Assembly: GCA_022606425.2 (NCBI GenBank)
Contig: JAHDVF020000016.1
Location: 5,238,501 to 5,302,500 of the forward strand
Source of the DNA: Lepidostoma basale
Taxonomy: Eukaryota > Arthropoda > Insecta > Trichoptera > Lepidostomatidae
DNA length: 64,000 nt
Direction: 5' to 3'
The translations under genes and the position numbers were made by a program. The notes beneath the pieces are model-generated. The model did no database searches and had not been told where the DNA came from. It was given only the letters and a program-made list of their open reading frames with translations. This document shows positions 55,111 to 64,000 of this stretch, one piece after another; the first letter of the stretch is position 1, and each line of letters begins with the position of its first letter.

Positions 55111-55501
55111 TGTTTTTAATGGGTCTTGCCACTTTGCCACCAATTTTATGATTTATCCTTGGGTGAGGATTTTAGGGATGGAATAACTTCCAACACGATT
55201 GAATTTTTATGTATAGAACTTTATTTTAAGACGATAAACAATAAGAAATTACATAGGTAAAGAAGAGTTGTAATTGTATCTGGACGTGTTACTTTTAAGG
55301 AAATGCAAATGTATCTGGTTCAATCCTAGATGCGGTTCGGCTTAAGTAGTGTGCATCTCTTTGTTCGATGACACATGTAGGTACCTGTAGGAACAGATCA
55401 ATAACCTCGCGTTCGAGCCCTTATATTAATAATATAAACAAACTAGTCGGACGAAGACGTAGGAAAGTGATTTGTGGTAACGGGTGGTTAGGTACATAAC
55501 A
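55111..55501 (-). repeat. 5' LTR (element reads on minus strand)
   Basis: Minus-strand TGTTATGTACCTAACCACCC..ATTAAAAACA. If the 4-bp duplication is exact, the LTR extends five more bases (to 55106). Confidence 0.88.
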
Positions 55502-55519
55502 TTGTCAATTTGTTTCTGT

Positions 55520-55559
55520 AACCCCGACGAAGCTCCGATGGGAGCGAAACCGGTTGGTT
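55520..55559 (+). ncRNA. Hammerhead-like motif, FB-C right arm
   Basis: Stem I AACC (55520-55523)/GGTT (55556-55559), core CCGACGA (U4 changed to C), unpaired A, stem II GCTCC/GGAGC, GAA, ACCGGT, T. Complete except for one core base. Confidence 0.65.
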
Positions 55560-55620
55560 CGATAAAACAAAATAAAGTGGTGTAAAAACACCATAAATTA
55601 AGTGCTCCATACGAAAATGA

Positions 55621-55885
55621 AACAAAAATGGTTGTAAAATTTGATGATTTTAAAGCATTACGAATAATTAAACATTTTAATTTATTCTGGATATATTTTT
55701 AATGTAGTATACTTACATCATTCGAAAACATATAAACACTCGTTTGATGGATGATTATAAAGAAGATCGAAGGCTTTACATTAGAAAAATACCTAAATAA
55801 ATAAACTCAAAAGCAGAACTTAGACCCGATAAAAAATAATTCTTCATATAATGCACCAACTTTGTGGTTAGACATTTAAAAAAAT
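55621..55885. other. Unassigned DNA
   Basis: Nothing recognised. Confidence 0.5.
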
Positions 55886-55889
55886 TATA

Positions 55890-56040
55890 TAAATAAAACA
55901 ACTTTGTATTTAACCACAGTAGGGTTATTATATTGATGCCAACTAGTTTCGCTTGGACCCAAGCTTCATCAGGGCAGTATAACATCTGCCCTGATGAAGC
56001 TTGGGTGGTTAAATACAAAGTTGTTTCATTTACATAATTT
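55890..56040. mobile_element. Foldback FB-B, right arm internally deleted
   Basis: AACAACTTTGTATTTAACCA..GCCAACTAGTTTCGCTTGG and the inverse CTGATGAAGCTTGGGT joined to GGTTAAATACAAAGTTG. The right arm lacks its GAAACTAGT part, as if a slippage removed the catalytic half. Confidence 0.8.
55938..55975 (-). ncRNA. Hammerhead-like motif, FB-B left arm
   Basis: Minus strand: stem I GCC/GGC, core CTGATGA, unpaired A, stem II GCTTG/CAAGC with loop GGTC, GAA, stem III ACTAGT, T. All core bases intact. Confidence 0.72.
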
Positions 56041-56970
56041 GATAAAAAAAATAGTATTTTGATTCATAAAAGTTCAGGAGTGTGGAATTATAAATATATA
56101 TTAAACGTTCGTTGAACTAACGGATATCCTGTTTATAGCGTTATACGAATATAGTAAAAATAAAATCAATATATTGAGAGAGTTGAAATAGACACTGTAT
56201 AGTCAGAAATCGTCCGTAAAAATATATCACATACCGAACATTGAAAGAACAAAGACGGTCGTGTGTCGTTGGGTAACGTATCAGTAACGTTAAAACAGAT
56301 CATGATTACAGACTCATTCGAAACAGCTGCTCTTCTCATTAGGGACATACCAGTGCTCGTTATGTAACTACCTAAAAATAAACAAAATATTTGCATACAC
56401 ACCGCGCACCGAGCGAAATTATTTACTCAACGATATCAAAGTTCAAAAATATAAATATAAATGTTTAAGACGCCAATCCCGAAACAATACTTTTTTTAGA
56501 AGAAACTTCATTTTAAAATGATCATAGTGAAACTAATTTATTAAAAAAAGTGTATTAACTTTTTTATGTCAAATGCTTTAAAATTTTTGGTACATATAAA
56601 ATAATGATAAAATTTGAACAAAAATCTTTGAAAATCTGATTTATAATTGAGAATACAGACATAAAAGATTTTACTTTTCAAGTTTTTTTCTGAGTTTATA
56701 GAATGAAAGAACCACACAATAAGCTTGTAGATGTACCATAAAAGTACAATGGATAAAATCAAAAGCAAACATGAATTGAAATGAGAACAGCTAGTTAAAA
56801 AATTTAAGCGAATATGTAAGAAATGTTAAATAACAATGATTATAATGGTATTTACAGGAAGTAAAATGTATGTATACACAAAAAAATATACAGTAATATT
56901 ATATAAAAATTTTAAATATGTAAAAAGTCAAGAGGATTTATGACAAACGGATTGAAAAAAACAATAAGGG
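56041..56970. other. AT-rich DNA, nothing recognised
   Basis: No supported gene. Confidence 0.5.
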
Positions 56971-56974
56971 CAAG

Positions 56975-57262
56975 AAATGAAATGGCAATGAAAGAATGGT
57001 AAAAAATGTATATTATGTTAACGATGTAAACGGAACTAGAAATAGAGGTAGACCGAAGAAAACGTGGCACGATTAAATTAATCATATGTTTCAACATGAC
57101 ATTCATGTCAGCCACGCAAGAAGTCGAAGAAATCGTCGTGTGCGCACGACACGATGTATGAATGTTGAGGGAGCGAGAGTATGTCAGGAATGAAAAGTGT
57201 GGCAATATATAATATTATTTCTGCCTACTCCTACGACGAGACGGCGTGATGAGTAGATAGTT
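56975..57262 (+). pseudogene. GTTA-tailed RTE-like 3' fragment
   Basis: VNDVNGTRNRGRPKKTWHD, then frame loss, GAGGGAGCGAGAG and GGCGTGATGAGTAGATAGTT. Multiple stops. Confidence 0.75.
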
Positions 57263-57318
57263 AGTTTATTACAAATTAGGTAGATACTTCATACGAAAGC
57301 ATTTTACATTATGATACT

Positions 57319-57449
57319 TAACTAACTAACTATAATAACTAACCATCAAGCCGTCTCCCCGAAGGGGTGGGCAGAAATAATAGACTGCCAAACTTTTCTT
57401 TCCTGACATATTTCTCTCGCTTCTTCAGCATTCATACATCGTGTGATGC
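57319..57449 (-). pseudogene. GTTA-tailed RTE-like 3' fragment
   Basis: TAACTAACTAACTATAATAA, then the complement of AYPFGETA and RCMNAEEAREICQ. It lies tail to tail with the preceding plus-strand copy. Confidence 0.8.
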
Positions 57450-57580
57450 ACGCAATTAAATATATATTTTATAAAAAAATTTAATTTCAAAATATTCGAA
57501 AGAATTTTTTTAAATTGACATTGGTACAAATACATATAAATATTCGAAAAATCACGAAGTTTGATATATTATTGTAATAC

Positions 57581-57616
57581 CTGATGATGTCAACATAGGT
57601 TGACGAAACAGCTGTC
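57581..57616 (+). ncRNA. Hammerhead-like motif FB-D (single arm)
   Basis: CTGATGA, T, stem II GTCAAC/GTTGAC with loop ATAG, GAA, stem III ACAGCTGT (8-nt palindrome, the longest seen here), C. Flanks TATTATTGTAATAC and GCGAAAAATAATAATAC could form an interrupted stem I. No inverted partner arm was found nearby. Confidence 0.65.
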
Positions 57617-57639
57617 GCGAAAAATAATAATACAATTGT

Positions 57640-58550
57640 GATACATAAAACAAAGTTTTTTTTAATTTAACAGTTTATAATGAATACATCTTTAAAAATC
57701 ACGATGGAAATCAATATATACAGGCGAAGGAAATAAGGATATATCATTGAGAATATGCATCATATAGGTGTGTTACCGAGCACGAATAAAAATGAATGAT
57801 CCATTAGTCACGTTGTTACGTATATGGTGGTGATAAAACAGTCATTTTTTTAAAGTTCAAATATTATCAATTACGATACGTTCAATATTGCGAACACCTG
57901 CTCGGTGTTTTAATTGCCGTGATATATGAACTGCTGATGAGAACACCGTCTTCCCATCCTCCGGGCGATGAGCGAAGCGTCAATACAAAACAACGCGATA
58001 ATTAGCGCGATTTATTCCAACATCGAGCTAATAAGGATTTCCGCCGTTCGGAGCCCAAGAATGAAGACATCTATGCAGAACGAGACGAGGGAGAATTTAT
58101 CGCGGCATTATGTACAGTTGAGTGACCTATTGGAATAAGCCGTCCTGATAATTACAACAGTCTCCGTCTGAAATAACAAGTGGCGATGAAATGAAACAAC
58201 CGAGTAATTGCAAAGAACATTAACATAAACAGCGTATGAATCATGATACCTAAATAATTATATACACGCAGTAACAACTAATATACATAGTACATATTCA
58301 AATTTTATTTATACGTACTATTTCAAATTTACTCTCTCCGGTCTAGGATAAAAACATAGCTTGGAAAAATCTGTGGAAAAATGGTTATAAATATATTTAT
58401 TAAATTTTATTTCATTGCAAGTTCCCTTGAATCTGTGGTACGATTCATATCTGATCTCCATATTTCTGAACGAATGATAAAAATAATTCTGATACCAACA
58501 TTCAATACCAAAAATGTTTCTTCTATGTTCGCCATAAGTACTTTATGTTG
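57640..58550. other. Single-copy DNA, possibly conserved
   Basis: 57880-58190 is of mixed composition with CpG words and no TE match (TTAGCGCGATTTATTCCAAC). Possible host regulatory DNA; no frame is supported. Confidence 0.35.
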
Positions 58551-58620
58551 TAGATGTTTATTTTTCTTTTTCTTTTTTATATACTTTGTATATACAACTC
58601 TAACTTTAAAAAAAATTAAA

Positions 58621-58661
58621 TATCAGACATGTTTCGGACAACCGGTCCTTCCTCAGTGATA
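58621..58661 (-). ncRNA. Hammerhead-like motif, FB-F left arm
   Basis: Minus strand CTGAGGA, A, stem II GGAC/GTCC, GAA, ACATGT, C; stem I TATCA/TGATA, as in the right arm. Confidence 0.7.
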
Positions 58662-58739
58662 TTATGAAGATACACATTTAAAAAATTATAAAATTATTTG
58701 TAAACAATTTTATAATATTTTAAAAACGTATCTTCATTA

Positions 58740-58780
58740 TATCACTGAGGAAGGAGCGGTTGTCCGAAACATGTCTGATA
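58740..58780 (+). ncRNA. Hammerhead-like motif, FB-F right arm
   Basis: Stem I TATCA (58740-58744) pairs perfectly with TGATA (58776-58780). Core CTGAGGA 58745-58751, extra A, stem II GGA/TCC, GAA 58666+100 (58766-58768), stem III ACATGT, C 58775. Confidence 0.73.
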
Positions 58781-58884
58781 GTTATTTTTTTATAAAGTTA
58801 GTGTTGTGTATACAAAGTATATAAAAAAGAAAAAGACAAACCAAAAATGTTAATTAATAATAGTAAAAACTATTATTTAGTGGT

Positions 58885-59045
58885 TTAACTTAGATTTAAT
58901 TTATATATTATAAATTATATAAATTGTCACAAATCAGTTTTGGAATGCCTTCGCAAGGCGAAACAAATTTGCCACAATTTATATAAATTAAATCTTAGTA
59001 AAACCACTAAACAATCGTGTTTACTATTATTAATTAATGAAGGAG
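58885..59045. mobile_element. Foldback FB-K (degenerate)
   Basis: GGTTTAACTTAGATTTAATT and the inverse AATTAAATCTTAGTAAAACC form the arms. The core GGAATGCCTTCGCAAGGCGA..AACAAATTT keeps a GCCTT/AAGGC stem and GAA, but stem III is not palindromic. FB-A relative. Confidence 0.65.
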
Positions 59046-59289
59046 TTTCACAAAACTAATACCTCAACCATCAATCAAAAATGTTATAATATTTAACCAC
59101 CCGAAAGAATCTACGCTCAAAATTAAAAAGCATACTTTTGAAATGTCGAATAACACACGACATTCAAAGCCCGCGGGAATAAAATCAGTGTTGAGTGTAA
59201 CACGACGTAATACCAGAAAGGGTTAAACGTTTAAACTTTACTTTGAAATGAATATATCGAATGGTGACATCAATGAGTTTTTTTTACAA

Positions 59290-59415
59290 CAATAAACTAT
59301 CACGCCGTTACTCTACAAGGGATGAATGGACCTTTACACTACTCTATCCTAACACAATTCTTTAGCATCCTCCGCATTCATCCAGTGAGACATACACATA
59401 GGTCGATTCAGTTTT
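59290..59415 (-). pseudogene. GTTA-tailed RTE-like 3' remnant
   Basis: ATCACGCCGTTACTC, then the diverged complement of the AREICQ..MNVEEA end. No tail repeats remain. Confidence 0.55.
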
Positions 59416-60485
59416 ACAAAATTATAAAAGGTTAATAAAATTGGAATTTAAAACCGCCGAGGGCGACATCTGTAACCCCCGCAAGCAACAAATCAATAAG
59501 AAAAATGGCGCAAATACATTTGTGGCGGGAAAACATAACCTCTTAACCTAGATAATGTTATTACACACAGTACTCGAGAGGACGGTGGACATATCCGTTA
59601 CGATCACTCACTGTCGCGTGTCCGTTTGGGACTTCCGCGCCCGTCAAAGGGTTTACCTCCATTCCAATAAACCAAGCCATTGCAGACTCCACAATAATCC
59701 CTCGGCCATACATAGCGAACGCTACTTGGGGATATTGAGATATTTAAACAGAGTTACGAGAGTTTAAGACAGGCCTACTCTGCGATGTGAGCTGTAAAGC
59801 TGCATAAGGAGACGTAGACAAATGCAACTCGGTAAACAATCAGTCTTCTCGTGACACAAGTAACTAGTTCAGGGAAAGAATGATCTAAATTCCACAATTA
59901 ATATTATAAAATATTAAATTATATAAAAATAAGTCGGTAAGAGCGGAACGAAAATTAAAATAAGTTGATTAAACGGAAATTTCTAATACATAAAATCATA
60001 AAAAAATACCAATCCACAAGAATAAAGCAATCATTTTTAAATTTATTTACTTAATTTGGTTAACATTTTTTACTATAAATATGAAAAAGATTGATCATTT
60101 TTATTAAGTGTCTATTTTGTGTAGATGCGTCTCTTATCAAATCTCCAGGCGACGATTATATTATTGCATTTGGGATAACGAGTCGGTGCAAGCGCCCAAA
60201 ATCTATCCTCCTTCAGAGGAACACTCCGGGCCACACAAATCATGCCCCCGCATAAACTAACAACCCACAAAATCAACTTCCAACAATGTTCCCATCAGAC
60301 GTAAAAGGAATAGCCACATGAGCTGAACCTCTGTAAGCCAGAAGATCAAAGTCCAAGTCCAAGAGTCGGTGAGATTCAAGGCTATTGGTGGTACTATGAT
60401 TTTTATCGTGTAGTGTCGGCCGTCACAATAATGACTGTCCAGTGTAAATGGACCTTTAGATCGGAGTTTCACATTATATTACAAA
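59416..60485. other. Single-copy DNA, no gene supported
   Basis: 59440-59870 and 60120-60460 are of mixed composition without TE matches. Frames of 70-71 codons lack support. Confidence 0.4.
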
Positions 60486-60545
60486 AAAAAAACTAACTAA
60501 CCATCACGGCATCTCTCCGAAGGTGTTGGGAGAAAGAATGGACCA
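60486..60545 (-). mobile_element. GTTA-tailed RTE-like 3' stub
   Basis: AAACTAACTAACCATCACGG, then the last codons. Confidence 0.7.
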
Positions 60546-60647
60546 GATTTGTTTGTGATGACAAGTGCACGTTCACTTTGCTATCTGCCCAATCCTTCTT
60601 TCAATATCCTTCTCCACTCGCCCATACTTTGTTCACATACTTTCTAT

Positions 60648-60803
60648 CTCACCAACCATCACGCCGTTGCCATTTCCATCACCCGAATGGTTAAGCAAAA
60701 ATAATAGACCACCACACTGTTATTTCCTGACAAACTTCTATCGATTCCTCAACATTCATAGATTGATTGATTTCTCCGACTCCTTACATGGCCGACATGA
60801 GGA
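60648..60803 (-). pseudogene. GTTA-tailed RTE-like 3' remnant
   Basis: ACCATCACGCCGTTG, then the complement of the conserved end up to CCTTACATGGCCGACATG. The AYPFG region is replaced by an imperfect insert. Confidence 0.65.
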
Positions 60804-62110
60804 GGAATAAAATGACGAAAATTGATTTTAACAGCTGTCAAAACTCTCCATATAAACGGAAAGCTTTTATAATTTTAAAACTAACATTAATTCCAAAATA
60901 TACAAATTAATTCACTTGTACCCGATTTTAACCATTCACGCTAATGTTGCAGACTGACATGTTTTCTTATTTTCAATAATAACTTCCTTGGACTTATTCA
61001 CAATATAAATATTTATATTTTTTTTGTCGCATTACTAAGAAATAGAGGCTTATACAGCATATTTGTTATTGTTTTCGTTAAATCCTTCCTCCACCCCGCC
61101 AATTTTAATTACGCAAAAATAACTTAGTACGCCTTCCTGCCGACGGACAAGTAAACACGCCAAAGAAAAACAAGGGAGTCTCGCGCTCGCAGTGCGCCGT
61201 TATGACATGCAAATCCCCTCGGAGAGGGAGGCGGTGTGAAGGAAAAAAACGAGGGACATATTTATTATGTTCAAACACCAATGTTTTATATGAGAACAAC
61301 TTTGGAGAAAAAAATAAGAGAACACGTTTGAATTATTAATATTTCAGATACACTCTCATGTAGATAGATACCCGGACAGAACGTAAGTTAGTCCTTTGGG
61401 ATATGAACAGCGTTAAAGGAATATACAAGAAAAAAGAAGAAAAACCCTTATATTTAAACTAAAGTTAACTAACAGCAGTATAGACTGCCGTGTTATTAAC
61501 TTGTAATAATAATTTCAGAACACTTAAAGTAGCGTTTCTCAAAATGCGCTCCGCGGAGCCCTGGGTAAGCGGCATTGGCGTAAGCAATTTACAATAATGC
61601 TACGATCAAAAACTGCAAACATAACAATTTAAATTGTACGAGTAGGTAAGTAGCGAGTCAATACTCGTAACAACACACCTACATAATTAAATAATGAATA
61701 TAAAACCAGGTTCCATAAAATATTCAGTGTTTCAAAAGGGTTTCGTCGCTAACGAGGTTTGAGAACCGTTCAAATTTAAAATCAAAATTTTAACAATGTG
61801 AAATTTCATTGTGAATTGTACGAGTATAATTCGAAACATTATTATGAAATCACAATTCAATTATATAATTTCTATTCAATCGTCGCGACGGCTGTTTTCC
61901 CAAACGATATAATGTTTCATGCGTTTAAAAAAGTACACTTCCTCTCTAATCTTCATTCACCGCGAAGGAAAAATTAAAGCGAGACTTGAGCGCCACATGT
62001 GCACAGGAAAACCGAAAGTTTCCATTGTAAAAGGAATTTTAATTGTGGCCAAAGTGCATACACACAAACAGGGTAAGAATACATTTAGACGAGAAGTTTA
62101 CTTCCGTCGC
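60804..62110. other. Single-copy DNA, no gene supported
   Basis: 61880-62110 is of mixed composition with no TE match; a 68-codon plus frame there (61919-62125) is basic and unrecognised. 61080-61260 is also GC-richer. Confidence 0.4.
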
Positions 62111-62119
62111 ACTCCTTTC

Positions 62120-62945
62120 CTTTGATGCTTGCTTACTTACTTACTTACTTACTTCCTATGGCCATACAACTCTTGAAGATTTTTAGCCTCCTTAATGATT
62201 TTCCGCCAAGCTCCTCGATCCTGCGCCTTTTGCTCCCAGCAGTTCAATTCGCCCAACCTAGCCAGATCAGCCAGAACATTTTCCATTACGCGCTGTCTAG
62301 GCTTTCCAAGTGGTCTTATTCCAGTCGATCTAGACGCGTACAAGATCTTGATTACTATGGTCTCTTCGGCTCGACATACGTGCCCATCCATGCTAGACGA
62401 CCGGCTCTCACGGAGCTCGTTATAAGGAGCTGCTGGGTCATCGTACGGATCTCTTGGTTGGTCCAATGCCTCCAAGTTCCCTCTGCAACACCGGGTCTGG
62501 GACCCAGGATCGTTTTAAGTATCCTATTCTCAAACCAGTAGATTCTTTGTTGTTCTTTTAGAGTCATTGTTCACGACTCAGAACCATATGTCACTACTGG
62601 CTTGATGATGGTGTTGTAAATACGCAGCTTGGTGTTTCTGTATTGAAGCTTGGACTTAAGGAACGTCTGTGTTCCAATTCCGCGTGCATATCGTTGGCTT
62701 CCGTCATGACCGTACCCGGATAAGTGAACTCTCTGACTTGCTCAATTTTATCTTCCTCCATGCACATATCTCTTAGTGGTGAGGCTAGGCCATTATTATT
62801 CCTGGAAACAATAATCCACTTGGTTTTATGTGCATTGACCTGCAAACCAATTCGGGCTGCTGTATCCTTTAATTTTTTGTACATCTCTATTAAAGCATCT
62901 GTACTGTCACCAGTCAACACCAAATCGTCCAATATCCAAAAATAT
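62120..62945 (-). pseudogene. RTE-like LINE, RT palm to 3' end, (TAAG)n-tailed (family 7)
   Basis: The longest RTE-like fragment. On the minus strand the palm motif ILDDLVLTGDSTDALIEM (the DD pair), GLQVNAHKTKWIIVSRN, then after a frame change MTLKEQQRIYWFENRILKTI and VRAGRLAWMGTYVE, then GIRPLGKPRQRVMENVLADL and AQDRGAWRKIIKEAKNLQE, stop. The tail is AAGTAAGTAAGTAAG (62131-62155). At least two frameshifts and no endonuclease. Confidence 0.88.
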
Positions 62946-63375
62946 TGTGAGTGCCACCAAGGGTAGTGCCCAGTTCCATTTGTTTAACTTATTTCAGGAC
63001 TTTGATGCATACAATTTAATTTAGCTCTTTTGAAATTAAAAAAATGCTCTACCACATACTCGTAGGTTCCCAACAAGAGCGGTACCGCCTCCAGTAAGCT
63101 TGGGAACTCTCTTTGGGGGCGGTATCGAGTCCAGAGGAAGGAAGGGGGCGTTGAGATAGTCAAGGGGGACGGCCGTGGCGAATACATTTTGATTAATAAT
63201 AGTGATTTAAATTTGTGCATCGAAAAATATTGTGTCACAACTAAAACATATCTGCAAAAAAGTAAAATTAAGTATTGTGAAAATACAAAGTGTGATTCTT
63301 TTTATTGAATACAGAAATACGAGTACCTACTTCGAAAATTTTATTTTTATGAATAAACAATTTGAATAACATTTG
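62946..63375. other. Unassigned DNA with a GC-rich patch
   Basis: 63060-63180 is GC-rich; the 84-codon minus frame 62984-63238 is unrecognised. Confidence 0.4.
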
Positions 63376-63379
63376 TTAA

Positions 63380-63475
63380 TAAACCCATGTTAGCAAGGCG
63401 AAACATGGTATTCCTATAAATAAATAAAAACAATAAAGTAAAACTTACTAGAAAACAATAAGGTATGAATTGTAA
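63380..63475. mobile_element. Foldback FB-A, degenerate right arm
   Basis: TTAGCAAGGCGAAACATGGT, ATTCCTATAAA and ACTTACTAGAAAACAATAAG follow the FB-A order. Confidence 0.6.
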
Positions 63476-63513
63476 AATATTATACGATTGTATGGACAAC
63501 ATGGCATGACATA

Positions 63514-63905
63514 TTGATGACCGATTCGTGACAGAGTGGCAAGAGCTGCACTTGCCACCCCGAATGTCCCGGGTTCGAATCCGGGCGAGGGTATTGTGAT
63601 TTTCACAGTGTCTTTGGTCTGGTGTAGAATACACTTCTCATCTTGCGGTCCCGTGTCAGTTCCCCCCAACGATGGCGATCACTGCAGAAAAGGCATCTCT
63701 ATCCTACGTTCTAAACTCTTGTTATTCCTGTCCTCTCTTTGATGTTCCGCAGCCAGGACAGCTGCCTTCTACCAACTCCCCGACGTCCCTCCAATTTACC
63801 CAATAATATCAGTCGAAGGAGTGGGTATAGGTGGAGGTGGTAGAATACACGTGACAATAAAAATGGCTACAGATTAGCTACCTACCACATGTCATGAGAA
63901 TGAAA
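63514..63905 (+). mobile_element. tRNA-derived SINE interrupted by an RTE-like fragment
   Basis: The head has A-box-like GTGACAGAGTGGCAAGAG and an intact B box GGTTCGAATCC (63571-63581). The body to GTAGAATACAC (63632) resumes after the insert with GTAGAATACACGTGACAATA and ends TGTCATGAGAATGA. Probably the best-preserved SINE head in the window. Confidence 0.82.
63633..63853 (-). pseudogene. RTE-like 3' fragment (family 2) nested in SINE
   Basis: Minus-strand codons DRDAFSAVIAIVGG parallel VAQDGYVFAAVIANVG of the 5230-5615 fragment. The insert is bracketed by GTAGAATACAC duplicates (about 11 bp), consistent with target-primed insertion. Confidence 0.65.
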
Positions 63906-64000
63906 ATATTGGCTCAAAAACCAATTGTATCCAATAATTGAGTTCAAATGACCTGTTTAATAAATAAAAAACTTACTATGGACAATTTGTTTTAAAATAC

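Larger units (their letters stand above)
51931..55501 (-). mobile_element. Non-autonomous LTR retrotransposon (LARD/TRIM-like)
   Basis: LTRs of about 391-396 bp at both ends read as identical. TTGT at 51927-51930 and 55502-55505 is a 4-bp target duplication (5 bp, ATTGT, if the shared A is counted). On the minus strand: 5' LTR, a tRNA-Leu-type primer site, about 2.7 kb of AT-rich internal DNA without gag or pol, polypurine tract, 3' LTR. It is young because the LTRs match. Confidence 0.9.
51780..55620. mobile_element. Foldback FB-C split by an LTR retrotransposon
   Basis: The left arm (TTTTATCGAACCAACCGGTTTCACTCCC) is at 51823-51870; the right arm (GGGAGCGAAACCGGTTGGTT..CGATAAAACA) is at 55524-55572. 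The tail CACCATAAATTAAGTGCTCC..ATACGAAA is at 55589-55615. The LTR element 51931-55501 lies in the loop. Confidence 0.85.
58555..58835. mobile_element. Foldback FB-F
   Basis: Arms TTTTCTTTTTTATATACTTTGTATA..CAGACATGTTTCGGACAACC and inverse; loop of about 70 bp, itself palindromic (ATTTGTAAACAATTTTATAA). Related to FB-G in its outer arms (..TATACACAAAGCGTATAAAA in FB-G). Confidence 0.85.

Noticed and set aside
63514..63600. tRNA gene on the plus strand
   Set aside because: SINE head; the acceptor stem does not pair and the non-tRNA body follows directly.

Overview
This is an AT-rich eukaryotic window. It looks like insect DNA, most likely lepidopteran, although the order is inferred from repeat content only. 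There are no bacterial operons, no CRISPR and no convincing complete host gene. Almost everything recognisable is transposable-element (TE) DNA inside what looks like a large intron or intergenic space. A few GC-richer single-copy patches (about 17.0, 19.0, 32.0, 44.7, 47.5, 57.9 and 62.0 kb) are the best places for host exons or control DNA.

Layout. 1-3.8 kb: minus-strand R1-clade non-LTR retrotransposon with an intact gag-like ORF1 and an uninterrupted ORF2 (endonuclease plus reverse transcriptase, RT) that runs off the left edge. 4.6-7.0 kb: 5'-truncated ends of several RTE-like families and a tRNA-derived SINE. 7.8-37 kb: short inserts in AT-rich DNA, namely about 20 window-wide copies of one RTE-like family ending in (GTTA)n, MITEs, a mariner remnant, a hAT remnant, a CR1/Jockey-like fragment and many long hairpins (foldbacks). 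37.18-44.45 kb: a TTAA-flanked inverted-repeat element that has been invaded by a complete non-autonomous BEL/Pao element with LTRs of equal 1274-bp length that read the same (one ORF, a gag-like head joined through 210-bp tandem repeats to a DUF5641-like pol tail) and by an 836-bp foldback. 51.93-55.50 kb: a second non-autonomous LTR element on the minus strand, with LTRs that read as identical, a tRNA-Leu-type primer site and a polypurine tract, inserted inside a foldback. 56-64 kb: more RTE ends, foldbacks and a SINE.

The main observation is that the foldback families, though different in sequence, share one architecture. Each arm carries a hammerhead-ribozyme-like motif: CTGANGA, one unpaired A/T, a stem-II hairpin, GAA, a self-complementary stem III (ACATGT, ACTAGT, ACCGGT, ACGT or ACAGCTGT), then C or T. 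In several copies the flanking bases form stem I. Three well-bounded copies have a short one-sided tail and 12-17 bp target duplications. This resembles Penelope-like elements, which are known to carry small hammerhead ribozymes, but no Penelope protein is present here. I label the families FB-A to FB-K.

How the parts interact: the autonomous R1 and RTE-like lineages are represented by their own copies. The two LTR elements, SINEs, MITEs and foldbacks carry no complete enzymes and must have been mobilised in trans. Nested insertions give relative ages, for example FB-A inside a GTTA-tailed RTE copy, a pogo-like MITE inside an RTE tail, and an LTR element inside FB-C.
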